10,442 bases of DNA from Cyclobacteriaceae bacterium (GTDB lineage: Bacteria > Bacteroidota > Bacteroidia > Cytophagales > Cyclobacteriaceae), in NCBI GenBank assembly GCA_030589835.1, contig JAUUZS010000091.1, forward strand, positions 1-10,442, in the 5' to 3' direction. The notes beneath the pieces were generated by a model. The model saw only the letters and a list, made by a program, of their open reading frames with translations, was not told the origin of the DNA and did no database searches. The position numbers and the translations under genes are program-made. Positions within the stretch are counted from its first letter, which is position 1. Each line of letters starts with the position of its first letter. Shown in pieces: positions 1 to 7,072 of the stretch.

Positions 1-875
1 ACATCGGCAATGTTTGGAGTGCCGGCTTCGAATTTATAAGGCAAATCAGCAAAGGTTGTTTTCTCAAATGTTACCTCTTTTATCATTTCCCCACCACCTT
101 TGTACGGATCCATCGATTCCAGGAGTTTTCTCTTGCCATAGAGTACCCCTACTCCTGTTGGCCCGTAAAGTTTATGTGCTGAAAAAGCATAGAAATCACA
201 ATCCAGTTCCTGCACATCAATATCGACATGGGCAGTTGCCTGAGCGCCATCCAATAGTACCACTGCGCCAGAACCATGGGCGATATCAATGATTTTCTTT
301 ACGGGATTTATAGTTCCTAAAGCATTGGAAATATGATTGACAGCTACAATTTTTGTCTTATCGCTAATAATATTTATGAAAGCATCGATGTTCAGGTCTC
401 CTGAAGAATCAATAGGAATAACCTTTAATTGTGCACCGCTTTCCTCGCAGATAAGTTGCCAGGGAACAATATTTGAATGGTGTTCCAATTCAGAAATAAT
501 GACCTCATCACCTGGTTTCAGGAATTTTCTTCCATAAGCATTAGCCACCAAATTGATGCTTTCTGTAGTTCCTGAAGTGAAGATTATTTCTTCAGCTTCA
601 GGAGCATGAACAAACTCCCGAACTGTTTTTCGTGTGTCTTCGTAAGCAGCCGTTGCTTTTTCGGCCAGTGCATGCAATCCTCTGTGGATGTTGGCATTGT
701 AGGTCGAGTAATATTCCGACAATGCTTTGATCACCCGTTCAGGCTTTTGGGTGGTGGCTGCATTATCAAAATAAATTAGCTTTTTCCCATTGACCTTTTG
801 ATCCAGTACAGGAAACATGCTCCGTACTGCGGATATATTTACTTTTGATTCGATATGTTCAGTTAGTTGAGGCAT
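1..875 (-). CDS. sufS: SufS cysteine desulfurase, partial (C-terminus beyond left edge)
   Basis: This is a PLP-dependent cysteine desulfurase, which takes sulfur from L-cysteine as an enzyme persulfide and passes it to the SufBCD scaffold in the cytoplasm. My reverse-strand translation gives 291 residues. It starts at ATG 875 (MPQLTEHIES) and is open to the window edge. Family landmarks are YFDNAATTQKP at about 35-45, the SGTTESINLV cofactor region near 101-110, ELEHHSNIVPW at 129-139 with His132, the PLP-contacting Asp209 in LLDGAQA, and the Schiff-base Lys235 in SAHKLYGPTG. It ends near the conserved GTPNIAD. Family members are about 405 residues, so roughly 115 residues are missing, including the loop with the catalytic cysteine. 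The start lies only 5 nt after the sufD stop, so it is almost certainly co-transcribed and perhaps translationally coupled. Group II (SufS) rather than IscS is inferred from the motifs and the suf context. Confidence 0.96.
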   Translation of the reverse strand, partial: MPQLTEHIESKVNISAVRSMFPVLDQKVNGKKLIYFDNAATTQKPERVIKALSEYYSTYNANIHRGLHALAEKATAAYEDTRKTVREFVHAPEAEEIIFTSGTTESINLVANAYGRKFLKPGDEVIISELEHHSNIVPWQLICEESGAQLKVIPIDSSGDLNIDAFINIISDKTKIVAVNHISNALGTINPVKKIIDIAHGSGAVVLLDGAQATAHVDIDVQELDCDFYAFSAHKLYGPTGVGVLYGKRKLLESMDPYKGGGEMIKEVTFEKTTFADLPYKFEAGTPNIAD

Positions 876-880
876 GGTTC

Positions 881-2200
881 CTAATCCAATCGTTGATACA
901 TTTCCTTATTTATATAATCATGCAGGAAATCGATCTTAATTTTGTCGATAACATCATTTACAAATGCATGGAGCAGCATCGCCCTCGCACTTGATTTGCT
1001 TATGCCTCTTGATCTCAAATAGAAGAGCTGTTCTTCATCCAGCTGCCCTGTGGTAGACCCATGCGAGCAACTCACATCGTCAGCCCAAATTTCCAGCTGT
1101 GGCTTGGTGTTGATCGAAGCAGTATCGGTTAGCAATATATTTTTGTTCGTTTGAAATGCATTGGTTTTTTGTGCATCCTTTCGCACAAATATTTTTCCGT
1201 TAAACACTCCTTTGGAGGTATCATCAAGAATACCCTTATAGATTTCGTTGCTATAACAGTTGGCAACTTGATGATCAACGGAAGTATGGTTGTCGATTAG
1301 CCCATCTTCCCGGGCATAATACAAACCAAACATATGTGCTTCACAATTTTCCTCTTCCAGGAGAAAATTCAGGTTATTCCGAACTAGTTTTCCATCAAAT
1401 GTAAAGGTATAGGATGTTACTACGCTGTCTCGTGCCTGCGAAATGTAGCTGTTATCAATATGATATGAACGATCGCTTTGATTCTGAAGTTTGAAATAGT
1501 TGATGTTGGCATTGGCGCCAACAATGATTTCCGATACATGATTGGAAAATTGATTTTCTGTTGATGCTGAAGTGTTGGTTTCTATGATGTTTGCCTGTAC
1601 ACCTTGCTCAACCACTATTAAATTTCTGGATTGATGTACACCATTACCGGAAGTACTATCGGTACTGTAATGCAAAACAATCGGCTTTTCAATAGCGGCA
1701 TTTTTTTGGATTTTAATAAAAACACCTTCATGGGAAAAGGCAGTGTTCAATGCTAAAAACGGATCCTTTTTGACACCCCCAAGTTTCCCAAGATGCGTTT
1801 CAATTTCGTTAGGATATTTTGCGAATGCTTCTTGTAAGCTTAAAACATCCAATTTGGGATGTTCCAGGGTTTTTAGCTTTGTTTTGTTTACAATACCATT
1901 GTTGATGAAAATATGAATGGCATCCGCATCATGAAAAAGGGGCTGTTCATCATGATCATTTTGCTCAGATATGCCTGAAAGATTTGAAAAATCAAATGTC
2001 TTTTCTAAAACCCGTCCTATATGTGTATATCGGTATTCTTCGTCTTTGACTTTTGGGAACCCACCATTTTGTACAAAACTTTCTAAAGCCTCTTTTCTTA
2101 ATTGATGCCAGCTACTTTTCCGGACACCATTCAAGTTGTTTTCAAAAGCCTTGAAATTATCTTTTAACTGATCAATCATTTGACTACCTGTGTTTTTCAT
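881..2200 (-). CDS. sufD: SufD, Fe-S cluster scaffold subunit
   Basis: SufD is the SufB paralogue that pairs with SufB and two SufC ATPases in the cytoplasmic SufBC2D scaffold. The protein has 439 residues, close to the family size (E. coli SufD is about 423). The N-terminal part (about 1-140) is variable and mostly helical. The rest is the SufBD right-handed beta-helix core, rich in short Asn/Ser/Thr strands (about 150-370). The C-terminal helical segment opens with VSCSHGSTTGQLDEEQLFYL. In it, Cys378 and His380 match the conserved Cys-x-His pair of SufD (Cys358/His360 in E. coli). It ends with the SRGIS...A..LL..AF pattern shared with SufB. The ATG at 2200 lies 18 nt after the sufC stop; a second Met at codon 8 is a less likely start. 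Only 5 nt separate its TAG stop from sufS. It is transcribed from the sufB side as part of one operon. Confidence 0.96.
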   Translation of the reverse strand: MKNTGSQMIDQLKDNFKAFENNLNGVRKSSWHQLRKEALESFVQNGGFPKVKDEEYRYTHIGRVLEKTFDFSNLSGISEQNDHDEQPLFHDADAIHIFINNGIVNKTKLKTLEHPKLDVLSLQEAFAKYPNEIETHLGKLGGVKKDPFLALNTAFSHEGVFIKIQKNAAIEKPIVLHYSTDSTSGNGVHQSRNLIVVEQGVQANIIETNTSASTENQFSNHVSEIIVGANANINYFKLQNQSDRSYHIDNSYISQARDSVVTSYTFTFDGKLVRNNLNFLLEEENCEAHMFGLYYAREDGLIDNHTSVDHQVANCYSNEIYKGILDDTSKGVFNGKIFVRKDAQKTNAFQTNKNILLTDTASINTKPQLEIWADDVSCSHGSTTGQLDEEQLFYLRSRGISKSSARAMLLHAFVNDVIDKIKIDFLHDYINKEMYQRLD

Positions 2201-2218
2201 TAATTAACAGTTAAAGAA

Positions 2219-2980
2219 TCAGGAGATTGCGCTATTAACCTCTTCCTTGATCCAGTCATAGCCTTTTTCTTCCAATACAAGTGCAAGACTTTTATCCCCG
2301 GACTTTACTATTTGACCATTGTACAGTACATGTACAAAATCAGGGACGATATAATCCAAAAGACGTTGGTAATGTGTCACAATGATGGTGGCGTTGTCTT
2401 TGGTTTTTAGTTTATTGACGCCATTGGCTACAATGCGAAGGGCGTCGATATCAAGACCTGAATCTGTCTCATCCAAAATGGAAAGCTTTGGTTCCAGCAT
2501 CGCCATCTGGAAAATCTCATTTCTTTTTTTCTCCCCTCCGGAAAAACCTTCGTTGAGTGACCTGTTGATTAGTTTTTGATCCATTTCAACATAGGCCATT
2601 TTCTCCTTCATTAGTTTGAGAAAATTTACCGCATTCATGGGTTCCAAACCTCTGTATTCCCTAATCTGATTTAAGGCAGTTCTCAAAAAATTATTTGAGC
2701 TTACTCCGGGAATCTCCACAGGATATTGAAAGGCGAGAAACAAGCCTTCCCGCGCTCGGTCTTCAGGAGCAAGATCAAGAATATTTTTGCCAAGAAATTC
2801 AACCTCCCCTTCCGTGACCGTGTATTCCTCCCTGCCGGCAAGTACGGATGCCAGGGTGCTTTTTCCTGAGCCATTCGGTCCCATGATGGCATGAACCTCA
2901 CCAGGTTTTACCTCAAAATTTATCCCTTTTAATATTTGCTGACCTTCAATTTCAGCATGTAAATTATGTATCCTTAACAT
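2219..2980 (-). CDS. sufC: SufC, Fe-S assembly ABC-type ATPase
   Basis: SufC is the soluble ABC-type ATPase of the SUF system; ATP-driven dimerisation of SufC reshapes the SufB-SufD core. All nucleotide-binding motifs are visible in the 253-residue protein: Walker A GPNGSGKST at 34-42, the Q-loop glutamine at 85 in AFQYP, the signature FSGGEKKR at 146-153, Walker B with D-loop LSILDETDSGLD at about 167-178, and the H-loop His203 in VTHYQRLL. The DETDSGLD form and the FLAFQYPVEIPGV segment are typical of SufC rather than of transport ATPases. There are no membrane segments. It starts at ATG 2980, 24 nt after the sufB stop; the leader is A-rich (AACAACAAAGCATATTTC) without a clear Shine-Dalgarno. 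It stops with TGA, 18 nt before sufD. The length is normal for the family and nothing looks damaged. Confidence 0.98.
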   Translation of the reverse strand: MLRIHNLHAEIEGQQILKGINFEVKPGEVHAIMGPNGSGKSTLASVLAGREEYTVTEGEVEFLGKNILDLAPEDRAREGLFLAFQYPVEIPGVSSNNFLRTALNQIREYRGLEPMNAVNFLKLMKEKMAYVEMDQKLINRSLNEGFSGGEKKRNEIFQMAMLEPKLSILDETDSGLDIDALRIVANGVNKLKTKDNATIIVTHYQRLLDYIVPDFVHVLYNGQIVKSGDKSLALVLEEKGYDWIKEEVNSAIS

Positions 2981-3004
2981 GAAATATGCTTTGTTGTTAA
3001 TATT

Positions 3005-4450
3005 CTATCCTACACTTCCTTCCAAAGTAAGCGCTAAAAGTTTCTGAGCCTCAACGGCGAATTCCATAGGTAATTTATTCAATACTTCTTTTGCAAAACC
3101 ATTTACAATCAAGGCAATTGCATTTTCAGTATCAATTCCACGCTGATTGCAATAAAAAATCTGATCTTCACCAATTTTGGAGGTTGTCGCTTCATGCTCA
3201 ACCTTTGCAGTGCTGTTGTTAATTTCTATATATGGAAAAGTGTGTGCCCCGCATGTGTCCCCCATCAGGAGCGAATCACACTGAGAAAAATTCCTGGCAT
3301 TCTTAGCTCCCTTCTGCACTTTTACCAATCCCCTGTAACTATTTTGGCTTTTCCCTGCCGATATTCCTTTTGATATAATGGTGCTATTGGTGTTTTTGCC
3401 TATATGAATCATTTTTGATCCTGTATCAGCCTGCTGATAATTATTGGTTACCGCTACGGAATAAAATTCCCCGGTTGAGTTGTCACCTTTCAATATACAG
3501 CTTGGGTATTTCCAGGTGATGGCTGATCCCGTTTCGACCTGCGTCCAGGAGATTTTAGAATTATTCCCTTTGCACAGACCTCTTTTTGTTACGAAATTGA
3601 AAATGCCGCCAAGACCTTCTTTACTACCAGGATACCAATTTTGTACCGTAGAGTATTTTACTTCTGCATTCGTTTCTGCATGGATTTCGACCACTGCGGC
3701 GTGCAATTGATTTTCATCCCGTTGTGGTGCGGTACATCCTTCCAGGTAACTGACATAAGAATCTTCATCTGCAACGATCAAGGTTCGCTCGAATTGGCCC
3801 GTACCGGAGGCATTTATGCGGAAATAGGTCGATAACTCCATTGGGCAGCGAACTCCTTTGGGAATGTAGCAAAATGAACCGTCGCTAAACACAGCAGCGT
3901 TTAGCGCTGAGTAATAATTATCCGTCATGGGAACAACCGATCCCAGATATTTTTTTATCAGTTCAGGATGCTCGCGTACTGCCTCGCTGAAGGAACAAAA
4001 GATAATGCCTAATTTCCCAAGGGTCTTGGTGAAGGTCGTTTTTACCGAAACGCTATCGATCACGGCATCTACCGCAACGCCCGAAAGCCTTTTTTGCTCT
4101 TCGAGGGAAATGCCAAGTTTTTTGAAGGTCTCCAGCAAATCAGGATCAACTTCATCGAGGCTTTCCAATTCCTTTTTTGGCTTCGGGGCAGAATAATATA
4201 TGATGTCCTGAAAATCAATTTTAGGATATTTCACATTTGGCCATTCCGGTTCTGTAAGGGTTAGCCAATGGCGATATGCTTTCAATCTCCACTCCAGCAT
4301 CCATTTGGGCTCCTCTTTTTTTTCCGAGATAAACCGGACAATATCCTCGTTAATGCCTTTTGGGGCAGAATCATTCTCAATTAAGGTTTCAAAACCGTAT
4401 TTGTAATCGGAGGAAGTTAATTCTTCTAATAGTTGATTATCCTTACTCAT
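3005..4450 (-). CDS. sufB: SufB, Fe-S cluster scaffold subunit
   Basis: SufB is the main scaffold subunit on which the nascent Fe-S cluster is built in the SufBC2D complex. The 481-residue protein carries the SufBD core with [19 protein letters not shown] (about 196-214), [20 protein letters not shown] (236-255) and the highly conserved C-terminal block [20 protein letters not shown]. Cys391 (in SQCDS) and Glu420 (in [14 protein letters not shown]) match E. coli Cys405 and Glu434, residues implicated in sulfur transfer and cluster assembly; the 29-residue spacing between them is identical. I use ATG 4450, giving MSKDNQLL. An upstream in-frame TTG at 4453 would add one residue but is less likely, and AAGG lies about 6 nt before the ATG. 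It is the first gene of the operon visible here, with a -7-like promoter box about 40 nt upstream. It stops with TAG, 24 nt before sufC. Confidence 0.97.
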   Translation of the reverse strand: MSKDNQLLEELTSSDYKYGFETLIENDSAPKGINEDIVRFISEKKEEPKWMLEWRLKAYRHWLTLTEPEWPNVKYPKIDFQDIIYYSAPKPKKELESLDEVDPDLLETFKKLGISLEEQKRLSGVAVDAVIDSVSVKTTFTKTLGKLGIIFCSFSEAVREHPELIKKYLGSVVPMTDNYYSALNAAVFSDGSFCYIPKGVRCPMELSTYFRINASGTGQFERTLIVADEDSYVSYLEGCTAPQRDENQLHAAVVEIHAETNAEVKYSTVQNWYPGSKEGLGGIFNFVTKRGLCKGNNSKISWTQVETGSAITWKYPSCILKGDNSTGEFYSVAVTNNYQQADTGSKMIHIGKNTNSTIISKGISAGKSQNSYRGLVKVQKGAKNARNFSQCDSLLMGDTCGAHTFPYIEINNSTAKVEHEATTSKIGEDQIFYCNQRGIDTENAIALIVNGFAKEVLNKLPMEFAVEAQKLLALTLEGSVG

Positions 4451-4488
4451 CAAACCTTATTGTTATTTAGATTTATTATAAACTGGGA

Positions 4489-4496
4489 CAAAAGTA
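4489..4496 (-). promoter_or_regulatory. Candidate -7 promoter box of the suf operon
   Basis: On the minus strand this reads TACTTTTG, a full match to the Bacteroidetes primary-sigma -7 consensus TAnnTTTG. It lies 38 nt before the sufB ATG, which would leave a leader of about 30 nt. No exact TTTG sits at the usual 19-21 nt further upstream; the nearest TTTG (4509-4512) is only 12 nt away. The -33 half is therefore weak, and the call rests on the -7 box and its position. Confidence 0.5.
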
Positions 4497-4500
4497 CAAC

Positions 4501-4518
4501 CAATTCAACAAAGAATTG
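4501..4518. promoter_or_regulatory. Inverted repeat overlapping the suf promoter region
   Basis: CAATTC (4501-4506) and GAATTG (4513-4518) form perfect 6-bp arms separated by 6 nt. They sit immediately upstream of the TACTTTTG box, where the spacer and -33 element would lie. That is a natural place for a repressor or activator dimer, but arms this short and AT-rich can arise by chance. No known regulator motif (for example an IscR site) is recognisable. Confidence 0.25.
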
Positions 4519-5024
4519 TTCCATCTTATGAAATTATTTAGCGTGATTCGGTTTTTATTTTTAGTTGTATATAGGGAGCGTGAGCAACCGTTACCGTCAG
4601 ATCGTATTGAGCATCCCTTGTAAATCACGAAATACGCATTAGATTTTTTTTCCGCTTTTAATATGCCTCAAAACAGCGCATCACACGCATTTATCGCCAC
4701 ACACCACAGCGCTTCACCTTCGGCAAGCCAATTGGTGAACGAAGGGCGCTATGCTTCGTTTCCATATGTGGTTGTTTTGTTGAACTTTAAAGGCTTACAA
4801 TGAGATTTTAGTTTATAAGCTGGGTTAATTTCTATTTATCTGGGAAAACAGAAGGAAGTTATTAGGTACAGAGGAACCATTATGAGAATTATCTTGTTAT
4901 TAAGTTCCAGGCTACCTTCCGCTCAATTTTTTTTTAAAAAATGTATTCTGAAAGGAATGACATGACATTAGTGTAAAGTAAAATTTTATTGAACGAGTGA
5001 ACACCCCCTTTAAAAACTAAAAAC
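4519..5024. other. Gene-free intergenic stretch between the suf operon and the chemoreceptor
   Basis: I find no credible coding sequence on either strand. The left part (about 4560-4640) is ordinary sequence. A visibly more GC-rich, hairpin-forming segment lies at about 4690-4772 and is listed separately. Further right there is a run of nine T then six A (4927-4941) without a convincing preceding stem. The 60 nt before the chemoreceptor ATG at 5025 are A/T rich (TAAAGTAAAATTTTATTG) with no match to TAnnTTTG and no clear ribosome binding site, so I cannot place that gene's promoter. Confidence 0.6.
4703..4772. repeat. Hairpin-rich segment with two alternative folds
   Basis: Nested complementary arms are visible. 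The outer pair is ACCACA (4703-4708) with TGTGGT (4767-4772). Inside it AGCGC (4708-4712) pairs with GCGCT (4746-4750). Two exclusive inner stems follow: TTCACC (4713-4718) with GGTGAA (4734-4739), or CCTTCG (4717-4722) with CGAAGG (4740-4745). The apex holds the palindrome CCAATTGG (4728-4735). A further short pair is CGAAG (4740-4744) with CTTCG (4754-4758). The segment is more GC-rich than its surroundings. It could be a REP-like repeat, a relic of a mobile element or a structured RNA; sequence alone does not decide. Confidence 0.5.
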
Positions 5025-5186
5025 ATGAATTGGAGAAATTTGAAACTGGGCAGAAAGTTTTTTGTGGCTTTTGGAGCAATCATTACCCTATTAATAATAT
5101 CGGCATTCTGGGCAATGAGCGGAATTGGAGCAATCGTAAATGATGCTACCGAAGTAATTGACGGAAATAAATTAAGGGTAGATCTT

Positions 5187-5189
5187 TAA
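5187..5189 (+). other. In-frame premature stop (TAA, codon 55) in the chemoreceptor
   Basis: Counting codons from ATG 5025 places ...AGG GTA GAT CTT TAA GAT AAA TAT GTC... in one frame that continues without another stop to 6905. A one-base change could restore Leu (TTA), Gln (CAA), Glu (GAA), Lys (AAA) or Tyr (TAT/TAC). TAA is also the normal terminator of this same gene, of the GH30 gene and of the porin gene, which argues against general stop reassignment. Confidence 0.9.
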
Positions 5190-5435
5190 GATAAATATGT
5201 CCAACATTTAATATGGACACGAAATGTATGTGACCTGCTGACCAATGATGAGGTCAGTGTACTGAACATTGAAACGGATCCTCATCAGTGTTCTTTTGGC
5301 GAATGGTATTACAGTGAAAAAAGAGCAGAGGCAGAGGCGCTGGCTCCTGAGCTAAAATCCTTATTTGACCAATTTGAAACCCCGCACAACCTGTTACATC
5401 AGACCGCCATTAAAATAAATGATACCTTTGAGCAA

Positions 5436-6905
5436 GTGGATTGGCAATTGGCAGCAATATTAAAGCAGGCAGAAATAGACCACATAAAATGGACGGATAA
5501 GGTAAAGGAGGCCATCTTTAATCAAAATCTCAGAACCATAGATGTGATTAAAGATCCTGCTCAATGCGATTTTGGCAAATGGCTGAATTCCAGTGAAGTG
5601 AATGAGATGAGGGTGAATCATCCGGAAACGAGGGTTTTAATTGATGCCATGAAAGCCTCGCACAATGAATTGCATCAAGGTGCCCTTGTTATTGAAAGAT
5701 ATCAGCAAGCCGGAAATAACCGTCAGGCAAGAAGCTATTTCAATAATACTTTACAAAATAACGCCGATGTCGTAATGGCGAATTTGCAATCCTTCTTCTC
5801 GTGGTATGAAAAAGATTTGAAGGGCATGAAGGAAGCCAATAATATATACCAGCAAGAAACTGTGGTACATCTTAAGAAACTGGGAAATTTGTTTGATACA
5901 GTTATTGAGAGATCAAAGGATTATATCCTCACTGACGATGTTATGCTAAAGCAAGCATCAAATACACGAATAGGAGTAATAATTTTTAGTCTGGTGGCAG
6001 TTGTTTTGTCTGTGGTTGTGGCCATGATCATAAGCCGGGGTATACTGAATCCACTTAAAGATTCTATACGTTTTGCTGGTAAGGTAGCAGGTGGTGATTT
6101 GAATGCCACAGTAAATATTGATCAGAAAGATGAAATTGGTGATCTGGTAAATGCCTTGAAAAGTATGGGGGGCAAATTGCGTGATATTGTAAATGATATC
6201 AAAGAAGGTTCTAATAACATCGCCTCCGCCAGCCAGCAAATGAGCAATACCTCTCTGCAATTGAGCCAGGGAACAACCGAACAAGCGGCATCACTGGAAG
6301 AAGTAAGTGCGACAATGGAACAAATCACCTCAAATATTGATCAAAATAAGGATAATTCCCTTCAAACAGAACAATTTTCAGTTGCGGCCCAACAGGATTT
6401 GGTGCAGGTTAGAGAACGGACAATGAATGCCGTAGAAGCAAATAAAAATATTTCTGAGAAGATCGAGGTAATAAATGAAATTGCTTTTCAAACGAACATT
6501 CTTGCACTAAATGCTGCTGTTGAGGCAGCTCGTGCGGGGGAACATGGCAAAGGATTTGCCGTGGTTGCCGGGGAGGTGAGAAAGCTCGCTGAGCGCAGTA
6601 AGCATGTTGCCGAAGAAATCGTTGACCTGGCAAAAAATACCTTTGTTATTTCTCAGGATGCCGGACAAAAACTTGACGATATAATGCCGCAAATAGAAAA
6701 AACCACTCAATTGGTACAGGAAATTGCCGCTTCCAGTAGTGAGCAATCCAACGGCGTTAATCAAGTGAATGCCGCCATACAGCAGCTAAACGAAGTGGCC
6801 CAGCAAACCACTGTGGCCAGCGAAGAAATGGCGTCTAACTCTGAAGAGCTGGAAAGCCAGGCAGACCAGCTAAAAAGTACGATATCGTACTTTAGAGTTT
6901 CTTAA
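5436..6905 (+). CDS. Downstream open part of the chemoreceptor (second CZB, TM2, HAMP, signalling domain)
   Basis: This is the longest start-to-stop frame left after the premature TAA. It uses GTG at 5436 ([10 protein letters not shown], 489 residues), and automatic annotation would probably choose this start. I doubt it is the native one: the codon corresponds to an ordinary Val inside the helix joining the two CZB units, no ribosome binding site precedes it, and starting there removes TM1 and the first zinc site. If made, the protein would keep CZB2 (His16/Cys44/His76/His80 in this numbering), one membrane segment (about 179-199), HAMP and the MCP signalling hairpin (tip at about 351-369). 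Confidence 0.45.
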   Translation: MDWQLAAILKQAEIDHIKWTDKVKEAIFNQNLRTIDVIKDPAQCDFGKWLNSSEVNEMRVNHPETRVLIDAMKASHNELHQGALVIERYQQAGNNRQARSYFNNTLQNNADVVMANLQSFFSWYEKDLKGMKEANNIYQQETVVHLKKLGNLFDTVIERSKDYILTDDVMLKQASNTRIGVIIFSLVAVVLSVVVAMIISRGILNPLKDSIRFAGKVAGGDLNATVNIDQKDEIGDLVNALKSMGGKLRDIVNDIKEGSNNIASASQQMSNTSLQLSQGTTEQAASLEEVSATMEQITSNIDQNKDNSLQTEQFSVAAQQDLVQVRERTMNAVEANKNISEKIEVINEIAFQTNILALNAAVEAARAGEHGKGFAVVAGEVRKLAERSKHVAEEIVDLAKNTFVISQDAGQKLDDIMPQIEKTTQLVQEIAASSSEQSNGVNQVNAAIQQLNEVAQQTTVASEEMASNSEELESQADQLKSTISYFRVS

Positions 6906-6968
6906 AACAGCAAATTTGGTAAGGGTCAGAATCATCGGCCAAATACTGATTCCATAGTATATTTGAAA

Positions 6969-7000
6969 TAAAAAAAGCAGCTTACGGGTTGCTTTTTTTA
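6969..7000 (+). terminator. Intrinsic terminator after the chemoreceptor
   Basis: TAAAAAAAGCA (6969-6979) pairs with TGCTTTTTTTA (6990-7000) over 11 bp. The stem extends inward through G-T, C-G and T-G pairs to a TACG loop (6983-6986). The T run on the 3' side gives a typical Rho-independent terminator 64 nt after the chemoreceptor stop. The A run on the 5' side means it could work on the other strand too. It separates the chemoreceptor transcript from the GH30 gene downstream. Confidence 0.8.
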
Positions 7001-7019
7001 TTTATATCGTAGCTTCGAG

Positions 7020-7051
7020 TTTGATTTTTTTATACCTGGAAACCACTTTTC
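7020..7051 (+). promoter_or_regulatory. Possible degenerate promoter of the GH30 gene
   Basis: TTTG at 7020-7023 is followed after 20 nt by CACTTTTC (7044-7051), which matches four of the six fixed positions of the Bacteroidetes -7 box TAnnTTTG. The spacing fits the -33/-7 arrangement and the box ends 21 nt before the ATG. The match is weak, so this is only a candidate. Confidence 0.22.
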
Positions 7052-7072
7052 CTTAAATATAAACTGACAGCT

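Larger units (their letters stand above)
5025..6905 (+). pseudogene. Transmembrane chemoreceptor (MCP) with tandem CZB domains, interrupted by an in-frame TAA
   Basis: Read through, the frame encodes a 626-codon methyl-accepting chemotaxis protein. Residues 1-54 hold a short cytoplasmic start (MNWRNLKLGRK) and TM1 (about 12-30). Codon 55 is TAA. Two CZB-type zinc-binding units follow: His61/Cys89/His121/His125 and His153/Cys181/His213/His217, each with a CxFGxW core. Then come a helical linker, TM2 (about 316-336), HAMP (about 337-392, with NPLK and DEIG) and the signalling hairpin with tip [19 protein letters not shown] (about 488-506). It ends YFRVS, without a CheR-tethering pentapeptide. 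Receptors of this layout normally read NKLR..., a few residues, then HLxW; here [20 protein letters not shown] keeps that register, so a single base change explains the stop. No ATG restarts in frame; the first GTG is at 5436. No che genes are nearby. It may be a recent pseudogene, a strain polymorphism or a sequencing error. Confidence 0.8.

Noticed and set aside
14..537. Plus-strand open frames over sufS
   Set aside because: They lie antisense to a clearly conserved sufS frame and their translations show no family features.
4700..4772. Integron attC-like recombination site
   Set aside because: No RYYYAAC/GTTRRRY core pair flanks the hairpin, and there is no cassette or integrase in the window.
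4767..4800. TGTGGTTGTTTTGTTGAACTT resembling the start of a Bacteroidetes CRISPR repeat
   Set aside because: It occurs once, with no second copy at spacer distance and no cas genes nearby.
5187..5189. Genetic-code change or selenocysteine-like recoding at the premature stop
   Set aside because: TAA ends this gene itself and two others in the window, and TGA and TAG also act as ordinary stops. No family member known to me has a special residue here.
5197..5230. ATG codons just after the premature stop (5197 and 5212) as restart sites for the chemoreceptor
   Set aside because: Both are out of frame with the receptor and reach a stop within a few codons.
6958..6965. TATATTTG, an exact match to the Bacteroidetes -7 box TAnnTTTG, upstream of the GH30 gene
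   Set aside because: No TTTG lies 19-21 nt upstream (the nearest is about 39 nt away), and a transcript from it would run straight into the strong terminator at 6969-7000.
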